Source: Plantago major | Lineage: Eukaryota; Streptophyta; Magnoliopsida; Lamiales; Plantaginaceae | Direction: 5' to 3' | NCBI GenBank assembly: GCA_026545765.1 | Contig: CM048844.1 | Coordinates: 20,034,237-20,098,236 of the forward strand | Length of the DNA: 64,000 bases | In this document: positions 52,021 through 63,702 of the stretch, in pieces | Layout of the letters: each line of letters begins with the position of its first letter | How positions within the stretch are numbered: position 1 is the first letter of the stretch | Made by a program: the position numbers and the translations under genes | The notes under the pieces: model-generated | Told to the model about the DNA's origin: nothing | What the model saw: only the letters and a program-made list of their open reading frames with translations | The model's database searches: none

Positions 52021-54027
52021 ACTCTTAATATATTTAAATATTTCAATATAACAATATCAATGTCTTTCTTATTCATCCAGTGGAGTAACCAATTTGAACA
52101 CAAAACATTGCATCAATTATACAGGAAGCTTCGAATTTGGAAAGTATGAAACATAGTGAATTAAGTATGAGAGATATTAAATAAAGTAGGAGATATATTT
52201 TCGATTTAAGGGATGAGAAGTTGAAATTGAGATGCCCCAAAATGAAATACATGAAGTTGAAATCGGGATGGAGGGAGTACATTTTAGCTTCACCTAAAAT
52301 CTTAGGAAAATATTTATTACATGGAAGTCGAGGTTGTATCCTTCTCGGACGTACATCCTACTCTAAATGATCATATAGTAATGTGTCCTAAATAGGTGAT
52401 AAACGGGTACAATATGGGGTCTAGATCCTCGATACTTTTCTTCTTTTTCATTTTGCGGTCTTTTCATGGATAATTCCTACCGAAAGATCCATGAAAATAT
52501 AAAGGCCCATATGGGTCCCGTAGGCCCCAAACGGTTATAGTATAATTCAAGAAGCAAATTACTAAGGTGAAATTGATATCTAGAATCAATATTGGGCAAA
52601 AGGTTATCATCATAGAAATGATAATGGGCTCATCCCCGTTCAAAATAATGATTTTTCAGGTCAAGCATCTACCCGAACAAAAAAATTCATGGCCTGGCCC
52701 GTGACACAATGTAGGATTATATTAGTGAAATAATGATAAAAAATTGGGGGGGGGGGGTCGAGGGTGGGTGGAACCATATGATACAAATTATTAAATTTGT
52801 TTGAGGGGTTGGATTCACACTCCATGCTTGCGTTAAAGAATTGAAAAATGTTATGTTTGTGGATTGATTTTTTTTGGGGTGTGTGAGTTGACCACAGAAA
52901 AACCATCGATACATGTGAGAAAATATGTTTGTTAAATGATAATATCTTTTTCTTTGGGGGGTGGGGGGGTGTTAGTGATTGATGAATCTTTTTTACGGGG
53001 TGGGTTGGTCACCCAACCCAATTAATTGTATCATGCATTTTTGTTTTAATTAGGTTTAGGTTAGACATAATCTTTTTTCTAAACAAATTAACGGGTACAA
53101 CCATGTACGAGATAATGACCTTCTACATATATCAATTTTCAACACGTCGGGTCGGGGGATACCATTATCCATCCAGAATTAGTAACATTTTGTTTCTCCC
53201 TGGAGTTAGCATTAGAAGAAGACTCAAAATATTAATCCCCCCGCCGAGAATACAGAGTAAAAAAGTAAAATATGTCCAATATATCGGGGGTACTAATTCA
53301 CATCCTATATCGAAATTTATTTTGGGCCGGGTGCTCATAAAGTAAAATTATTTCACTAATATCATTTTTTTTTATATTTCGCGATACATACTTTTTCACA
53401 TGTATCAGTAATATTTCTTTTTAGAGAGGAGGGACCAATTACTAAAAAAAATATTTAAAATTTACTAACTAACTATTAACATGTGTCAATAGATAATACT
53501 TTTTTGGGATCTGGGACCCACCCCTATCCAAACAGCCTCACTCACCGCCATTAAATTTTATTTTCGCTAAAATAATCGTATAACTTTGTTTCGACTCGTG
53601 TTTGAAACTGTTTCACATGTATGGAACGGGTGAGGTATATACCCGATCCATACATCATTACTTCGAATATATATTATGTTGGGTTCGCAACGGGTGGATA
53701 TAACTCGGCCCGCACACTACTCATACTAACTATGCGCACATTTCTTTTCGAGAATTCATCCATAAGAGCTTTAGACTTAAGTGTGCTTGCTCTGGAATCT
53801 TAGGATGAATGACCACCTGATAAGTCTATCGTGGCATGCAACAGTGGGGACAAAGTGTGGGAAAAAATATGTGTTGGTATAGTGGTACATATCAACCGGA
53901 TAATGCCATGACATGCTACTGCACAACGGGTAGAACCTCGGCTCGCAAGGGGATGTGGCGTTACAAAAAAATATTATTGTAATTACTGTAGGATTCCACA
54001 TACCTAATTAATTATATTTTCACAATA
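52021..54027. other. Repeat mosaic upstream of a Helitron end
   Basis: Includes a lone Stowaway right end (GGGATGGAGGGAGTA near 52263-52280), short G-runs (52747-52757, 52965-52971), and CGGGT-rich stretches at 53090-53340 and 53620-53720. Part of it may be the body of the Helitron that ends at 54057. The open frames here are repeat-derived. Confidence 0.4.
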
Positions 54028-54057
54028 CCCGTCGAGTATCGACGGGTTATTAACTAG
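54028..54057 (+). mobile_element. Helitron 3' terminus
   Basis: A perfect 7-bp hairpin CCCGTCG-AGTAT-CGACGGG (54028-54046) is followed by TTATTAA and CTAG (54054-54057), then T. Hairpin, short spacer, CTRR and insertion before T is the diagnostic Helitron 3' end. The 5' end (TC after A) was not located with confidence, so the element length is unknown. Confidence 0.8.
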
Positions 54058-54870
54058 TATTAGAATATAACAAACCAAAGTATACGCTTAATAACTTATG
54101 ATATTCTCATTTTCAGTCTCGTCTTTTCTATTTTTAAGAGATTATATATCTCCAGTTTTACAAAGACATATGATACTAAGTATAATTTTTAAAAGGTCAG
54201 AATTACGTCCATCTAATCTGTAAATTTCAATTATAAAAAAGGTGTGTAATTTATCAATGCATATTAATTTCTTAAAATATTTATGACTTGCGAGCTCATT
54301 TTAATACTTCAAATTAGAGGTCCAACAAGTAGATAATATAATAAAAGGGCATCTCTTTGAGAAGGTGCAATGAATGAATAATGTCAAAAATTGAAGGAAC
54401 ATACCCTTGAAATCGGTTTAAATGTTCAGTGAAAACTTTCCTTTTATAAAAAGTTTTTGGCAATATATTTTTACTCTTTCACACTATCAATTACGGTATT
54501 TATCAACAAAACGAATGACATTATTCATCTATTACCGAAACAATTAATTTGTGTTATAAAAGAATATCGTAGTTAGTGAACTCAGTACCATTTTTAGGGG
54601 GTAGCAATCCATTAGAACGGATCTCACAATGGATCTCACGGGTGAGGGTGGCGACTTGGTTTAGTAATAATTATAACTTTCAAAAACTTCTTACACTTTA
54701 TTTATACATTAAAAAAAAAAAATCCTACAAATTGGTGATAAACTTTTTACAAATTAGTGATTTTATTATTTTAGTAAATTTGAAATTAAATACACTTAAT
54801 AAAATCAATCCCTTATTTATAGAAAACTAAATCAAAACACACCATTATCAACACGTTCACACGCTAGATG

Positions 54871-55500
54871 CTAGTTGAAACAAGCAAGCATCTGCTAATT
54901 GATACAAGCATCTACTAATTGATACAAGCATCATCATCACAATAATCAGCCTTCTAGCTTCATACATCCTCCATTATCAAAAATTTTCATGTTTTCTTAT
55001 AGACATCGTACCTCCTTAACTAAATTTATTGGCATTTGTTCAATTAGTGGGTTGCATTGAGTTATTTTTGTGTCCTCATTCAAATTTGGATGTTTTCTTA
55101 ATGATGCTTGATGCTTGTTGTAACTAAGGAAGAATGCTGCTTGATACTTTGATGTATCAATGGTACATGTGTAACTAATATGTAACTAATATGATGATTG
55201 TTTCATTTTGGAGGCTTGTATTATATGATGCTTGTAATTTAATGCTAAATGATGCTTGCTGTACTAATATGATGCTTGTTTCGTATTGGATGCTTGTATT
55301 ATATGATGCTTGTAATTTAATGCTAAATGATGCTTGCGAATACTAATATGATACTTGTTTCATATGGATGCTTGTAATGTAATGCTAAATGATGCTTGCA
55401 GCATAATATGATGCTTGTTTCGTATTGGATGATGCTTGCAGTATAATATGATGCTTGTTTCGTATTGGATGATGCTAAATGATGCTTACAATTAAATGCT
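54871..55500. repeat. GATGCTTG minisatellite with an inverted outlying block
   Basis: From 55184 to 55500 the unit TAATATGATGCTTGTTTCGT with TTGGATGCTTGTATTATATG recurs with a long period near 77 bp, then in shorter 40-60 bp forms, all built on GATGCTTG. About 250 bp upstream (54871-54936) the reverse complement, CAAGCATC with CTAATTGATA, is repeated three times at 20-bp spacing. The inverted layout suggests subterminal repeats of one fold-back element rather than a simple satellite. Confidence 0.8.
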
Positions 55501-55615
55501 GGTAAATGAGAACGATCGTTTATTTTGATGATGCTTGACTAATCTTATGAAACCAAATCTAAACAGATTCTAATAGATGATTGAATATTAATTTTAATTA
55601 TTGAATATACTATAT

Positions 55616-56547
55616 CAGATAATTACAACCCCCCCCCCCCCTCAAATATATATGGTCACTTTACAGATTCATACCCACTGTTTGAACAATTACAAAACCT
55701 TCCCTTACGTTTTCAAAGTTATTACATATAAACCCAAAAAGTCAAAGATTCCTTTTTTTTATTTTATTTTACCATTATCTTTATTTTCTTTTGCTATTTT
55801 ATCATTTCGTTTTAATCATTCAAATTAATTATTTCTCCAATTCACATTTTAAACCCTTAATTTTCCTTCTTCTCCAAAATTTCTCCTTCTTCTCCAAAAC
55901 ACCTCACTTTTAGTTACACCGCCATCTCCTCCACGGCTCCACCATTCTTCACCACCACCACGAACAACCACCATGAAATCTTCACCTCCAGTTGTCCCCC
56001 AACAATTTGAGCTTCAATGGTAGCTCGAATTGAACTTCCATGGAAGCTTGGACGGAATTGATAAGCCCAATTCGAGCTTCCTACATCTATTCTATTCTTT
56101 TTTTTTTCTTTTTTCTTTTTAAATGGAAGCTCCGCTTGGAAGCTTCGAACGGAGCTTCCATGGAAGATGGAAGTTCTGGCCGGAGCTCCGGTCAATTTCT
56201 TCTTTTTTTTTTCTTGCTAAATAATTAAACTGGGAGTTTGGTTGAATTTTAGAATTATTTGAGGGTTGATTTTCAAATATGTTGTTAGATGATAATATGA
56301 GTAAAATTTAGAATTAGGTATATTTTGTATAATTTCAAACATAAGGGACCTTACTGTAATAAAACATACAACTATAATTTTATTTTTCCATTAAGTTTTG
56401 TTATACAATTTATTTTATCTTTTCTTTTTTCTGAAAAATAAAATTTTAATGTTGATCAACGATTTTGGGTGTGAATGTAATTGTTCAAACAGTGGGTATG
56501 AATCTGTAATTGGAGCATAATGTAGAGGGTCTATATGTAATTGCCCT
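55616..56547. mobile_element. Long-TIR MULE-like element with 10-bp direct flank
   Basis: TATACTATAT stands directly outside both ends (55606-55615 and 56548-56557), fitting the 9-bp duplication of Mutator-like elements. The arms are inverted over about 80 bp, with the best-conserved part CAGATTCATACCCACTGTTT and GAACAATTACA. The 932-bp element has no transposase. Its centre (55900-56200) is GC-richer than its surroundings, with palindromic GAAGCTTCCATGGAAGCTT-like words. A poly-C run (55629-55641) lies in the left arm. Confidence 0.85.
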
Positions 56548-56996
56548 TATACTATATTTAGTATTCATTTAGAGTTCATCTTTGGAATTAGATATATAGA
56601 CTCTAAATTGTAATAAAGATATATGTATCACTAATTAGTATAAAAGATTTGGGGATGACACCAATTTATAATTTTCCCTTTAATCTAATACAATAATAAT
56701 GCCCCATTACCAACGTAATTACAAGGTAGGATTAATGAACAAAAAGGTCCACTTCATAGACAATAATGAAACAATAAAAAAAAACAGTAGAATTTGGATT
56801 ACTTGAAAAATTAGCATTAGCTTGCACGTCCTTAATAAACAATTGGATATCATATCTGTCAGCATTCGGACCCATATTAATACCAACACAACCAAATCCA
56901 CTATTATTTCTTGTTCTCATCAATCTTTCTCTCTTTTCTCTAAGCTTGATTATCTTTAAATCCTAAAACCAAACACCCTACCCTTCATTATTGTAA

Positions 56997-58982
56997 ATGA
57001 CAAAACCCAGTCCTACCTCCAGATATTGGCCTCAAAACGCCGGAGATTCGCCGCGTGCCGCCCTGCCGGACGACTCCAAGCTGCTGGTTGCCTCTACTTC
57101 CTCCTCCAAGAAATGGTACGTAATTTCTTATTGAATGGCGGCCCGGATATGATATTAATGGACTTGTGCTATGCCGTTAACAAGAACTGCGCGCTCTGTA
57201 TATATCAATTCCGTCCTTAATACGTTATTAGGATTGTCCTAATTAAGATTAAGGTCTGTGAAATTAATTTGGTTTTATTATTTGTTATTATTATGTACAG
57301 TGGGAAAAGAGGTATGCAGAAGAGAGTGGTGGCAATACCAATAAAAGATATTGAAGGGATGAAGCTGAAAGGTGATCAGATGATTAGTTCTCCACCTTCT
57401 GATTCTTGGACCTGGAGAAAGTATGGCCAGAAGCCTATTAAGGGCTCTCCTTATCCCAGGTATGTATTCATGATCAATGTTCCTTATTCTAAACATATGT
57501 TTCCGATTACTGAAAAGTCGCAACTTTGTAAGAAGATTTAGCCTATGTTAACCGGACTCTTCAATTCCTTTGCACACTCACACATGTCAATCGAACTTTT
57601 TCCTGAAATAACCCTGTCCGGCCAACACCCAAATTGGGTAGCATAGCATGAAAGAGTACAATACTTAAAATTAAACTGTAGTTTGTTTTTTCTAAAAACA
57701 CACATCTACCACACAATTTAACACACTCAATAGTATTTCTCAGTACCTTTATGTAACACTTGCTCAATGCACTTGAAATTAAACTTTTGATATTAGTAGT
57801 CATTTGATAACTTTACAATAATTTTTCTTTTTTCCTTGTAAACATGCATTTAGCGAATTTAACCTAATTTATATACACACAGTCTCATGAGAGACAGTCT
57901 CTAAATAACTTATCTAGAGACGATCTATGTTATCAATAAAATCATCCATGTTATTAATCAAAACGTCTATGTTGTTAATGAAACAAATCTTGTTGTAATA
58001 TGAAAAAACACCAATCTTGAGAATATAAGTGTTTTGATTAATAACATGGATGATTTTCTTGACAATATAGGTCCGTCTCTAGATAATTTATCTAAAGACT
58101 GTCTCCCAGGAGACTTACTCATTTATATATTCCCTCCGTTCCATTAATAACTTCCTAACTCTCCTTATTTGGCGTTTCGTTAGAAACTTCCTAACTCATA
58201 AATCTAACTCATAAATGTAAAACTTTTATTCCACTTACTAATTCTTTATTATATTTCTTTCCTACTTTATCATCATTCTATTCAATATCTCTCTTACTTT
58301 ATCATCCATTTACAATTTTATCAACATAATACCCCACATAAACTAATATTTTATTAATTTTCCTTAATAATAGAGAAAGTAAGGAGCTAGAAGATCTTAT
58401 TGGAACAGAGGTAGTAATGAATAAAATATGTGACACTATTTTGTTCGAAATTGCAGGGGATATTACAGATGCAGTAGCTCAAAAGGATGTCCTGCGAAGA
58501 AACAAGTAGAGAGAAGCAAAACGGATCCTAAACTGCTCCTAATCACCTACTCCCACGAACACAACCACCCTTTTCCGATACCGTCTTCTCGAAACCACCG
58601 CACAACCGCCACCACCACCACAACTTCCATATCCGAAGAAGACGAGGAAGAAGAAGAAGAAATCGAGCAACAAGTAGAAGAAGAAGCAGAAGAAGCGAAG
58701 AAGCCTCTGGAAGTCGTTCCAGAGTACAAATTCCCTAACATTAACGACGAATTCGGATGGATATCTGAATTCGAGTCGACCTCATGTATGATGTTGGAGA
58801 GTCCAATTCTAGCTGATGATCAAATTGCTAACGATGAAATGGCGATGATATTTACAATGCGAGAAGAGGATGAGCCGCTTTTCGCCGACCTCGGTGAGCT
58901 GCCGGAGTGTTCGACTGTGTTCCGCCGTGCTACGGCGGCAAGAGGTGGAAACCACCAGCTGATCAATCAAATAACCATGTGA
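56997..58982 (+). CDS. WRKY transcription factor, group IIe (WRKY65/69-like)
   Basis: Seen: exons 56997-57115, 57301-57459 and 58457-58982, phases 2 and 2, GT-AG, giving 267 residues. One WRKY domain: W78-RKYGQK-84, then the zinc ligands C98-x5-C104-x23-H128-x1-H130 (C2H2). Intron 2 interrupts the domain at the conserved PR|GYYRC position (Arg93). The C-terminal half has a Thr-run, an acidic Glu-rich stretch (about 140-165) and an acidic tail likely to activate transcription. Family knowledge: [20 protein letters not shown] is typical of group IIe, closest to WRKY65/69; WRKY proteins bind W-boxes (TTGAC). Odd: intron 2 (about 1 kb) holds two MITEs. A minus-strand frame across exon 3 is a shadow. 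Confidence 0.96.
57881..58115. mobile_element. Fold-back MITE in WRKY intron 2
   Basis: Two arms of about 83 bp are near-perfect inverted copies: AGTCTCATGAGAGACAGTCT at the left, and AGTCTCCTGGGAGACAGTCT on reverse-complementing the right end. Both run through TCATCCATGTTATTAATCAA. The loop is about 70 bp. A relic relative lies near 50390-50470. Transcribed within the WRKY pre-mRNA it would form a long hairpin. Confidence 0.88.
58130..58414. mobile_element. Stowaway-like MITE in WRKY intron 2
   Basis: Ends TTCCCTCCGTTCCATTAATA and, reverse-complemented, CTACCTCTGTTCCAATAAGA, continuing with inverted CTTCCTAACTC / CTTCTAGCTCC. Flanked by TA on both sides; 285 bp; it ends 42 bp before exon 3, close to the branch-point region. 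Confidence 0.85.
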
Positions 58983-59752
58983 CAGTTTGCATTATTAATT
59001 ATGGATCAGCATTTTTAATTTGTTTTACACTTTAATTTTTTTTTTCTCACTGTGGTGAAAATGAGTGTTGTACACTTGTAGTTACAGAGTTTACCATTTC
59101 CTTCTGTTTACATGATGCACTGATGATGATGATATGGTTTAGAGAATATTTAAAGTTGAATGAGTTCACGGCGAGGATTAAGTTATAATGATCCTCTTGT
59201 AATTAGCACCATACGCTTTTGATTTCGAATAATTCTCCAATATACCACTCTACTATAGGTATAAAGTACGGATAAAGATTATGGAGGTTATCTAGAACTT
59301 GGGGTGGTTGTATTTATTTTCATTAAAAATTTATTTATTTTTCAACAATTTTGACGTTTTACTTTAAAAAATGACGACATCAAATTCTAAGTACTAATTG
59401 TGCTAAGCCGTACTAATCCGTTGCTTGTATAGTGCTCCTGCGAGTAAAGGGAGGTGGGGGTTTAGAGCATTTTGTTTTGTCCAGCTTACCTATGTCAAGC
59501 CGGGATATCTCTAAGAGATGATGCCCCAAGAGAGCTATTAAGGGACTAAGTATTTAATATAGAGGTAAAATTTTGAGTTAAAGAAATATTTAGTTTTAGT
59601 GGTAAATCAAACACTTTCTAAATGTTTGGGCTGTGTAATAACTGCATACCTCATTAGCGACCATTTGACGGACATTTATTGGGAGATAAAAAGTCCTCGA
59701 CAATGGGCACTAGTATCCCATGATTGTGGCCATGGTCTTCACTGTCTGTCTA
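58983..59752. other. WRKY 3' UTR and flank
   Basis: Probable 3' UTR to about 59200, then AT-rich DNA without a gene. Confidence 0.4.
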
Positions 59753-59832
59753 GGAGGCAACCCCTCTCAGCCGGAGGCAGTTCTTCTCAAGTGGAGGCAA
59801 CCCCTCTCGACGGGAGGCAATTCCCTCCTTTT
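59753..59832. repeat. 20-bp minisatellite, four units
   Basis: GGAGGCAACCCCTCTCAGCC-like units start at 59753, 59773, 59793 and 59813 with an exact 20-bp period and about 65-85% similarity. No reading frame is maintained. Confidence 0.85.
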
Positions 59833-62369
59833 CCATTGACTATGTGACATGATCTCCTCAAGTTAGGTAGCTCGGATTAAGGGAGTTACTCGAGACGGTC
59901 ATATGCCTAGCATTTATGCGAGATGAATGTTATGTGGGTAGCGAATAATCCCACATGATCAATCAATGTTTTTTCTTTGCAAAATCACCTTGAATATTTT
60001 TCAATTCGGTATTGACCGTCTACCCTAAAATTTTGTGTTAATTGTTTTTGGGAAATAACAATGTGTTCTTTAATCCTCAATTTACACTTGGAGCTAACTC
60101 TAATTTTAGAATTTCATTTTATTCACCCTAAATTATCATTGATGATGGATTACACATGCTGGATCGCACAATGCCCTACCCTAAAAAAAATGCTGATTGT
60201 TCTTCCTATAATTCGATTCCCCTGCTCAAATTCATCTTATAATCCATCGATCATAATGCGCGCGAGTAGAAAGAGATTTGTGGGTTACTAGATCTTGTTC
60301 TAACTTGTACGAATTGGTAGTAGTTAGTTTTAGCTTTATTTTTCGTCGCAGTTTATCCAATAGCATTTTCAATTCTCACACAAGTTGCAACGTGGGATAA
60401 AGTCGCAATATAGTGAGAGTTACTTAAATCTCAGATCTTTGAGACACGACAAAATGTGGCAGCTAGCTAGTTCAAGCTATTAGTCAAACTTATTTAACTA
60501 AAGATTGACTTTTATCGTTTCATAATTCATAACCTTGGATCTAGCATTAGCCACTATAAGAATTATTGTAACATCATCACGCTTGCCATTTGGTTGGTAC
60601 AATACAGGTAAAATTGCGGAGATATTTTCATGTACCACAGTACCAGGGTATAATAGTGAAATTATTGTCAACTTGTAACATGGAACATCACTGTTTGTTT
60701 GGGAGGATTAATATCATCTAGGTCACAAATAGAATTCCACATGAATTTAAAAAAATGTAAAATTCTCATAAAGTGAAGATTTTTTTAAACAATGATAAAA
60801 TCATATCAATTCCACCTCAAGTGTTTTACACGCTTTCCTTTATACTAGCTTTTCTTATACCATGAAAAATTCAGTATCATTTTAAAGTTTGAATTTGTAG
60901 ATAGATGAGAAATCTAGTAATTTATATAAATTCTTCAATATTCTTAAGTTCTGCTATATAATTAGCACGCCTAATTTGCAGGTTATTATGTAAATTTAAC
61001 AAGGTTTTACGTTGCGCATTAGATGTTATCGGTTGTGATTGTTTGATGTATTCATAAATGTTAACAATTATTGTAATTCGTAAAAGATATATTAGTACAT
61101 TAATTCAAGTAATCAAACAGAATGTTATACGCAACTTCTTTTTTTCTTCAAATTATATGAAGGGGACGGTGTTTTTCAGGCTGTTTTCTGTTTGAAAACC
61201 AAATGAATTATTACTTTTAATAATAATAATTATTCGTGTTTTAAAAATAATAGAAGTAGTAGGTGTGGGATGCCTTAATGAGATTCTCCAACTAGTTCAT
61301 ATTCAATCATAGTACCATACTCCATATCATCGAATCAGTCTAATTAATTATTTTAATTTTTTACAACTCACAAAATGAATTAAAAACACAACTAGTAGTA
61401 CAAACAAATAGCTAATTATTTATGAGAAAGAGCTGACCCTCATTAAGATTTGATGAGATGGGTCCCACGGATTACACATGCATGATGCCTCTAATAACGT
61501 TTAATACAATTCTTGGTCACGTCATTGCTTATCATCTTGCCCTTAAATTATTTTCCATCACATTGAGTCGGTCTTATAATATTTTGTTAACCTTTTTGTT
61601 AAATTATTATAACCCTTTTAAAAATGCTAGCAGGGTTACAAGTTTATAGCTAGGTGCACTCAATATTGGACATTATCGGTGACATTTTTATCAAAGTATA
61701 ACGAGGATACCATTTGTTCTGTCCGAAAATATCAAAATTTTAGTTTTGAAATTAATAAAAAGTAACATGTCATATAAGAGCGTAAATGTTGTAATCACAT
61801 TGGTTGTCTCCAATTCAGAACGTAATAATTTTTCATATACCTTACGTGGCTTTCGAATGTAATAGCTAAAGACCATGATAGCATTATTAGACCTGTTCCA
61901 TTTTAAGTTTATTTGATGAAATCTCTTTTAAAAAAAACATAACAAATGCAACACCAACCCAATAAAAACTCAGACACAAGATTAGAAGCAAGTTCCTCAT
62001 TAACACTTAAGTGGAGAAAAATATACCACCCATCGTTTAAACAAAACATCTTAATTGCTTACTCGAGCACATATTCATGAACTAAAATCTCGATTTCTAA
62101 ATGAGTTCAAAAGTACGGAGAAATGGTAAGTTTTGGGATTTAAAACATAATTATATTATACTATTTAAAAAATTACATGTTATGTGAATGAGCTGAACTG
62201 AAGAACTGATGCGTCCATATCTTTCAGTCAGTTTCAGTGACATTTCAAACACTTTGTATTGTATCTTATCCACTGTGGTGATTATGGACTGACTATTTTG
62301 AAAACTTATTATACTAATCCGAGAAGATAATTCTCTTCCTCTTTGTCTGACTTGCATTATACACGCAGA
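59833..62369. other. AT-rich intergenic DNA
   Basis: I see no supportable gene or transposon boundary. The open frame at 60061 (76 codons) and similar ones have no domain. Confidence 0.4.
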
Positions 62370-62537
62370 GTTTGTTCCACGAGCCAAGCTTTATTAAAGA
62401 TTCACGCGTTGTTGAAGTCGAGCTCAAGCCTACTTATCGTAACTCGGACTCTAGCTCAAAAAATAGCTCGTTTTGTTAACGAGCCGAGCACAAGAAATGA
62501 GATGATCGGCCCGGCTCGGCTCGTTAAACAACACTAC
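62370..62537. repeat. CGAGCTC-rich degenerate TE fragment, copy 3
   Basis: Contains CACGAGCCAAGC, GTCGAGCTCAAGCC and GGCCCGGCTCGGCTCGTTAA, and ends AAACAACACTAC, the complement of the TAGTGTTGTT start at 45195. Confidence 0.5.
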
Positions 62538-62671
62538 ATACATGTAAAACAGATATTCAAGATCCAACCAAGATTTTACTTATTTCTTTCAGCTCAAGAA
62601 TAGCACGCATGAACAGCAAAAGGACGCATGTTTCTGACAGAAGAGTTAGATTTACATGGTATAAGTAAGAT

Positions 62672-63693
62672 GGGCTTTTCTATTTTCAGGTCGGCTTCGT
62701 ACCGACCTAAATACAGGTTTCCGTTAGATGTTTGCCACGTGGCATTGGTACGATCTTGCAATTTACATTATATTTAATTATATTATAATTCTATAATATG
62801 AATTTACTACTATATCCCTATTAAATTAATTAAATAAAGTAAATTACATTTAATTATATACAAAATTGTAGTACAACTTTATCCTTCATTAAACCTAGTT
62901 TCACAAATATCAATCAAACCCCAAGATCTATGAATTTCATCATCGCCCAGATTCACAGTATCACCTTCATTGTCCATAGCTCCGGTCGCCGCCCACCGCG
63001 CCTTTGCCACACCACATTCATTGTTCATTCCTATCGTTCATCCCTCCCCTTATGTCCCAGGGTCCAAACCCAAAGATTGCATCGTCTCGTCCACAAAGGT
63101 CTTAAGGTTTGAGGTCTTTGGCTCCATATCTCTTTTTGCTGAGAAGTTGGAGAAGCTGAGCTTTATTGAAATCAAATGGGAGTTTCGGGAATTTAGTCGA
63201 GTGGAAAAGTTGGTGAATTATAGTCTACTTTCTCTATATTAATGCCTTAAATCATTAAGCCATAAGCTGCTGGGAGCAAATAATTGGGGAGTTCTTTCTT
63301 TTCGTCCAATTTTTACTCCTCTCACTGTCCATCGAAGTTGATGTTCATGTTAATTAACTGGTTAATTAATTGTTGTTATTAAAATTGCACAGTATATGAT
63401 GATGGATTGCAATTATTGTTAATTTTGTTTATTAATAATAAAGGTTGTATGATTAATTTTATAATATTGAAAATATTTATTATATAAGGGTATTATAGTC
63501 AATTTGTATTTCTTTTGAATTTTTAATTATTAAAAAAATAAATTATAATCAGTCGTACCCCAAAATTATTGAGAAATGACTTCAAACTAAAACGGATGGA
63601 TGAGATTAAATTGAGTGCTACGTGGCGAACATCTAATCTAATGGAGACCTATGTTTAGGTCGGCACGGTGCCGACCTGAGAATAGAAAATCCC
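62672..63693. mobile_element. MULE with 9-bp target duplication, possible Pack-MULE
   Basis: AAGTAAGAT flanks both sides (62663-62671 and 63694-63702), a 9-bp duplication. Terminal inverted repeats: GGGCTTTTCTATTTTCAGGT at the left and GGGATTTTCTATTCTCAGGT for the reverse-complemented right end, continuing for about 75 bp through GTCGGC..GCCGACCTAAA, AGATGTT and GCCACGTGGC. Length 1,022 bp, no transposase. Inside, 62930-63240 is distinctly GC-richer, with open frames of 60 and 90 codons, unlike the AT-rich surroundings. This suggests a captured gene fragment, but I do not recognise its source. Confidence 0.9.
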
Positions 63694-63702
63694 AAGTAAG
63701 AT

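Noticed and set aside
57278..57523. 81-codon minus-strand frame over WRKY exon 2, and a Ser-rich minus frame over exon 3
   Set aside because: Shadows of the WRKY coding exons; the plus strand has the WRKYGQK and zinc ligands.
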